Below are positions 61,677-64,000 of a DNA stretch of 64,000 bases, piece by piece; the stretch's first letter is position 1; every line of letters starts with the position of its first letter. The translations under genes were made by a program, and so were the position numbers. The notes below the pieces were generated by a model, which was not told the DNA's origin, did not search any database, and saw only the letters and a program-made list of their open reading frames with translations. The stretch is from JALYUM01 sp036688685 (GTDB taxonomy: Bacteria > Pseudomonadota > Gammaproteobacteria > Burkholderiales > Burkholderiaceae_D): positions 124,001 to 188,000 of the forward strand of contig NZ_JAQQPS010000008.1 in NCBI RefSeq assembly GCF_036688685.1. Reading direction: 5' to 3'.

Positions 61677-62786
61677 ATGCCCTTACGTCCAGAACCGTCC
61701 CATACGCACGGCACCGTGCCCACCAGCGCCGTCATCCTGGTCAACCTCGGCACCCCGGACGCCCCCACAAGAAAAGCCGTGCGGCGCTATTTGAAGGAAT
61801 TCCTGTCCGATCCGCGCGTCGTCGAAATTCCGCGCCTGGTATGGTGGTGCATCCTGAACCTGATCATCCTGCCGTTCCGCTCCGGTCAATCGGCGGCGAA
61901 ATACAAGATGATCTGGACCAAAGAGGGGTCGCCCCTGAAGGTGCATACCCAGGCGCAGGCGAAGCTGCTGGGCGCGCACTTGGCCGAGCGCGGCCACGCC
62001 AACCTGACCGTCACGATGGCCATGCGCTACGGTTCGCCATCGCTGCCCGAAGTGCTGGGCGGCCTGAAAGCGGCCGGGGTTGACCGCATCGCGATTTTGC
62101 CTGCCTACCCGCAATACTCCGCCACCACCACCGGCTCCATCTACGACGCCGTGTTCGACTATTACAAGCAAGTGCGCAACGTGCCGGAACTGCGCATGGC
62201 CAAGCACTATCACGATGACGAAGCCTACATCGACGCGCTGTGCGCCTCGATCGAAGCGCACTGGGATACCCACGGGCGCAGCGAGAAACTGGTGATGAGT
62301 TTTCACGGCGTGCCGAAACGCACGCTGATGCTGGGCGATCCGTACCACTGCGAGTGCTACAAGACCGCGCGCCTGGTTGCGACCAAACTGCGCCTGGACG
62401 CGAGCGAGTACATGGTGACGTTCCAGTCGCGCTTCGGCAAGGCCGAATGGCTGCAGCCGTACACGGCGCCGACCCTGGTCGCACTGGCACAAGCTGGCTT
62501 GAAGCGCGTGGATCTGATCTGCCCGGGCTTCACCAGCGACTGCCTGGAAACGCTGGAAGAAATCAGCATGGAGGCGAAACACGATTTTATCGCCGCCGGC
62601 GGCCAGGAATTTCACTACATCCCCTGTCTGAACGAGGCGCCGCAGTGGATTGCCGCACTGGGAACCATCGCAGAACACCACATGATCGGCTGGCCAACCA
62701 TGCTCAGCAGCGCCCAGCGCGATGAAGAAAAACAGGACGCCGCGATCGGCCGCGCCAGCGCTCTGGCCTTGGGCGCCACCGATTAA
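61677..62786 (+). CDS. hemH: ferrochelatase
   Basis: A 369-aa enzyme that inserts ferrous iron into protoporphyrin IX, the last step of haem synthesis. The catalytic histidine is in VMSFHGVPKR and the glutamate in CLNEAPQWI; the N-terminal AVILVNLGTPDAPT and LPAYPQYSATTTGS blocks are canonical. A TATAAT (61639-61644) precedes the ATG by about 30 bases but has no good -35. It is followed by grpE and dnaK, as in other members of the family. Confidence 0.95.
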   Translation: MPLRPEPSHTHGTVPTSAVILVNLGTPDAPTRKAVRRYLKEFLSDPRVVEIPRLVWWCILNLIILPFRSGQSAAKYKMIWTKEGSPLKVHTQAQAKLLGAHLAERGHANLTVTMAMRYGSPSLPEVLGGLKAAGVDRIAILPAYPQYSATTTGSIYDAVFDYYKQVRNVPELRMAKHYHDDEAYIDALCASIEAHWDTHGRSEKLVMSFHGVPKRTLMLGDPYHCECYKTARLVATKLRLDASEYMVTFQSRFGKAEWLQPYTAPTLVALAQAGLKRVDLICPGFTSDCLETLEEISMEAKHDFIAAGGQEFHYIPCLNEAPQWIAALGTIAEHHMIGWPTMLSSAQRDEEKQDAAIGRASALALGATD

Positions 62787-62884
62787 GGAATGTTGTACTG
62801 GTTGCCCAGATTGACGTAACAGAGCCACGCCATTGTCAGGATGGTGTAGGCAAGCACTGCGGCGCTAATCAGTTGCAATCTCAT
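62783..62884 (-). CDS. 33-aa single-helix membrane peptide
   Basis: A short open frame on the minus strand, convergent with hemH and overlapping its stop by a few bases. It encodes 33 residues: a hydrophobic stretch (LISAAVLAYTILTMAWLCYV) then NLGNQYNIP and a TAA. A strong ribosome site GGAGGG (62892-62897) lies 7 bases before the ATG. The size, one transmembrane helix and good spacing make a real small gene plausible. No homolog can be named. Confidence 0.5.
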   Translation of the reverse strand: MRLQLISAAVLAYTILTMAWLCYVNLGNQYNIP

Positions 62885-63040
62885 ACATACACCCTCCAGA
62901 CTGGCCCCGGGCGTCGTGCGCGCCCGACTGGCCTTGTCAAATCCATACTAGAGCCCCATCTCTGTCATTGATCTGTTCAACAAGTAATAAGTGTAACAAT
63001 TCATTTCAGGAATTTTTTCAAGGACGCGCTTGCTAATCCC

Positions 63041-63068
63041 CTTGAAAATGTAGGAGATCACCCCATTT
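63041..63068 (+). promoter_or_regulatory. sigma-32 heat-shock promoter of grpE
   Basis: CTTGAAA (63041-63047) and CCCCATTT (63061-63068) are separated by 13 bases, a perfect match to the RpoH consensus. It lies about 80 bases before the grpE ATG. No CIRCE inverted repeat is seen. Confidence 0.9.
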
Positions 63069-63148
63069 GATTGCCTGTGAGTGTGCAAGTTCATGCGCAA
63101 AACAGGTCAATCCCCACTATTTAGTGCTTGATATCAGGAGTTTTTTCA

Positions 63149-63694
63149 ATGCAAGACCAAGAAAACCAAGAGTTGAACCAGGCAGCCAATGGCGAACCGG
63201 TCGATGCGGCCCAGGCGCAAACGCCAGCCGGCTCGCCGAGCGTGGAAGAACAGCTGAGCGCGACCGAAGCCAAACTGGCCGACATGCATGACGCGTTCAT
63301 GCGCGCCAAGGCCGAAGGCGAAAACATCCGCCGCCGCGCCCAGGAAGATGTCAGCAAGGCGCACAAATTTGCCATCGAAAGTTTCGCCGAGGCCATGGTG
63401 CCGGTGCGTGACAGCCTCGAGATGGCCTTGAAGGTCGACACCCCGTCGGTCGAATCGCTGAAGGAAGGCGTTGAAATGACGCTCAAGCAGCTGACTTCGG
63501 CCTTCGAAAAAAACCGCTTGCTGGAAATTCTGCCAGCGCAGGGCGACAAGCTGGACCCGAACAAGCACCAGGCCGTGGCAGTTGTGCCGGCTGAACAGGA
63601 AGCCAATACGGTGGTCACCGTGTTGCAAAAAGGTTACATGATCGCGGACCGCTTGCTGCGCCCGGCCATTGTCACCGCAGCACAAGCAAAGTAA
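63149..63694 (+). CDS. grpE: nucleotide exchange factor GrpE
   Basis: A 181-aa cochaperone that releases ADP from DnaK. It has an acidic N-terminal tail, a long coiled coil (EEQLSATEAKLADMHDAFMR, AKAEGENIRRRAQEDVSKAH) and the beta domain at the end (DPNKHQAVAVV, VVTVLQKGYMIADRLLRPAI). ATG 63149 has AGGAG at good spacing; the frame upstream adds seven unconserved residues. Transcribed from the heat-shock promoter at 63041. Confidence 0.95.
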   Translation: MQDQENQELNQAANGEPVDAAQAQTPAGSPSVEEQLSATEAKLADMHDAFMRAKAEGENIRRRAQEDVSKAHKFAIESFAEAMVPVRDSLEMALKVDTPSVESLKEGVEMTLKQLTSAFEKNRLLEILPAQGDKLDPNKHQAVAVVPAEQEANTVVTVLQKGYMIADRLLRPAIVTAAQAK

Positions 63695-63737
63695 GTAAAA
63701 AAACGACGTGCAGCTTACTTATTTTCATAACTAAGCT

Positions 63738-63765
63738 CTTGAAAGCACGCAGTTTTTCCCTATAT
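63738..63765 (+). promoter_or_regulatory. sigma-32 heat-shock promoter of dnaK
   Basis: CTTGAAA (63738-63744), 13-base spacer, then CCCTATAT (63758-63765), one or two bases off the RpoH -10 consensus. It lies 40 bases before the dnaK ATG. Confidence 0.8.
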
Positions 63766-63805
63766 CCGAAGCATCCAAACATCAGTACCTACAAGGAAAA
63801 AAATC

Positions 63806-64000
63806 ATGGGCAGAATTATTGGCATCGACCTGGGCACCACCAACTCGTGCGTGGCGATCATGGAAAATGGTCAACCGAAGGTCATCGAGAACGCTGAGGG
63901 CGCGCGGACGACTCCTTCGATCATTGCTTACCAGGAAGATGGCGAGATCCTGGTTGGCGCGCCGGCAAAACGCCAGGCCGTCACCAACCCACAAAACACG
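63806..64000 (+). CDS. dnaK: molecular chaperone DnaK, 3'-truncated by the window
   Basis: The first 65 codons of Hsp70: MGRIIGIDLGTTNSCVAIME, the phosphate-1 loop of the ATPase domain, then GQPKVIENAEGARTTPSIIA and VGAPAKRQAVTNPQNT. The ATG has AAGGAA upstream. The rest of the gene, and presumably dnaJ, lies beyond the window. Confidence 0.95.
   Translation, partial: MGRIIGIDLGTTNSCVAIMENGQPKVIENAEGARTTPSIIAYQEDGEILVGAPAKRQAVTNPQNT

Overview
The window is high-GC, gene-dense betaproteobacterial chromosome. The hemH-grpE-dnaK and nadK-recN blocks, the pcm-rhodanese-tolC block, a PEP-CTERM protein and many GGDEF/LytTR/KaiC-type signalling genes point to Oxalobacteraceae, probably a Massilia/Duganella relative. 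This placement rests on gene content and protein style only; no database search was possible.

Layout. 1-4170: a Sel1-repeat protein cut by the window edge, a MITE-like 185-bp element, then a radical SAM / UdgX DNA-repair pair. 4171-8678: REP-like repeat, then a TonB receptor-phytase operon. 8939-16394: signalling genes (membrane GGDEF protein, AraC regulator, histidine kinase with a KaiC-like ATPase, stress protein, PEP-CTERM protein, GGDEF cyclase). 16391-18451: MocR regulator and LysE exporter. 18662-21401: the most unusual locus. A tRNA-Gly(CCC) gene is split by a 2627-nt group II intron, and the intron carries, just upstream of its reverse transcriptase gene, a second complete tRNA-Gly(CCC) gene whose anticodon stem is altered at target-site positions. 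21694-26118: YdeP-type molybdo-enzyme, a LacI-EAL chimera and a DASH-type photolyase. 26131-31348: paoABC-like aldehyde oxidoreductase and a FucP-type sugar transporter. 31529-37562: trmB, a LytS/LytTR two-component pair, two tandem 2OG-Fe(II) oxygenases, a stand-alone FliD-like protein and an M14-type deacylase. 37768-45860: uppP-recQ, small proteins, TetR regulator, pcm-rhodanese-tolC, gloA and an OsmC protein. 45933-51321: sugar-dehydrogenase lipoprotein, DUF3667 protein, nadK and recN. 51322-59468: an accessory block with a flavoprotein oxidase, decayed chemoreceptor sequence fused to a copy of the recN tail, and a tight five-gene operon of mostly unknown proteins ending in a DUF4438 protein. 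59938-64000: chemoreceptor, hemH, a 33-residue membrane peptide gene on the opposite strand, and grpE and dnaK, each behind a heat-shock (sigma-32) promoter.

Two candidates for undescribed biology stand out. First, the intron: its EBS1 and EBS2 loops can be read directly and match the host tRNA perfectly. The carried tRNA keeps the anticodon loop but changes the IBS2 and 3'-exon bases through paired substitutions that preserve the stem. This looks like an element that breaks a tRNA gene while supplying a homing-resistant replacement. Second, the five-gene DUF4438/HExxH operon at 53131-59468, whose role I cannot assign.
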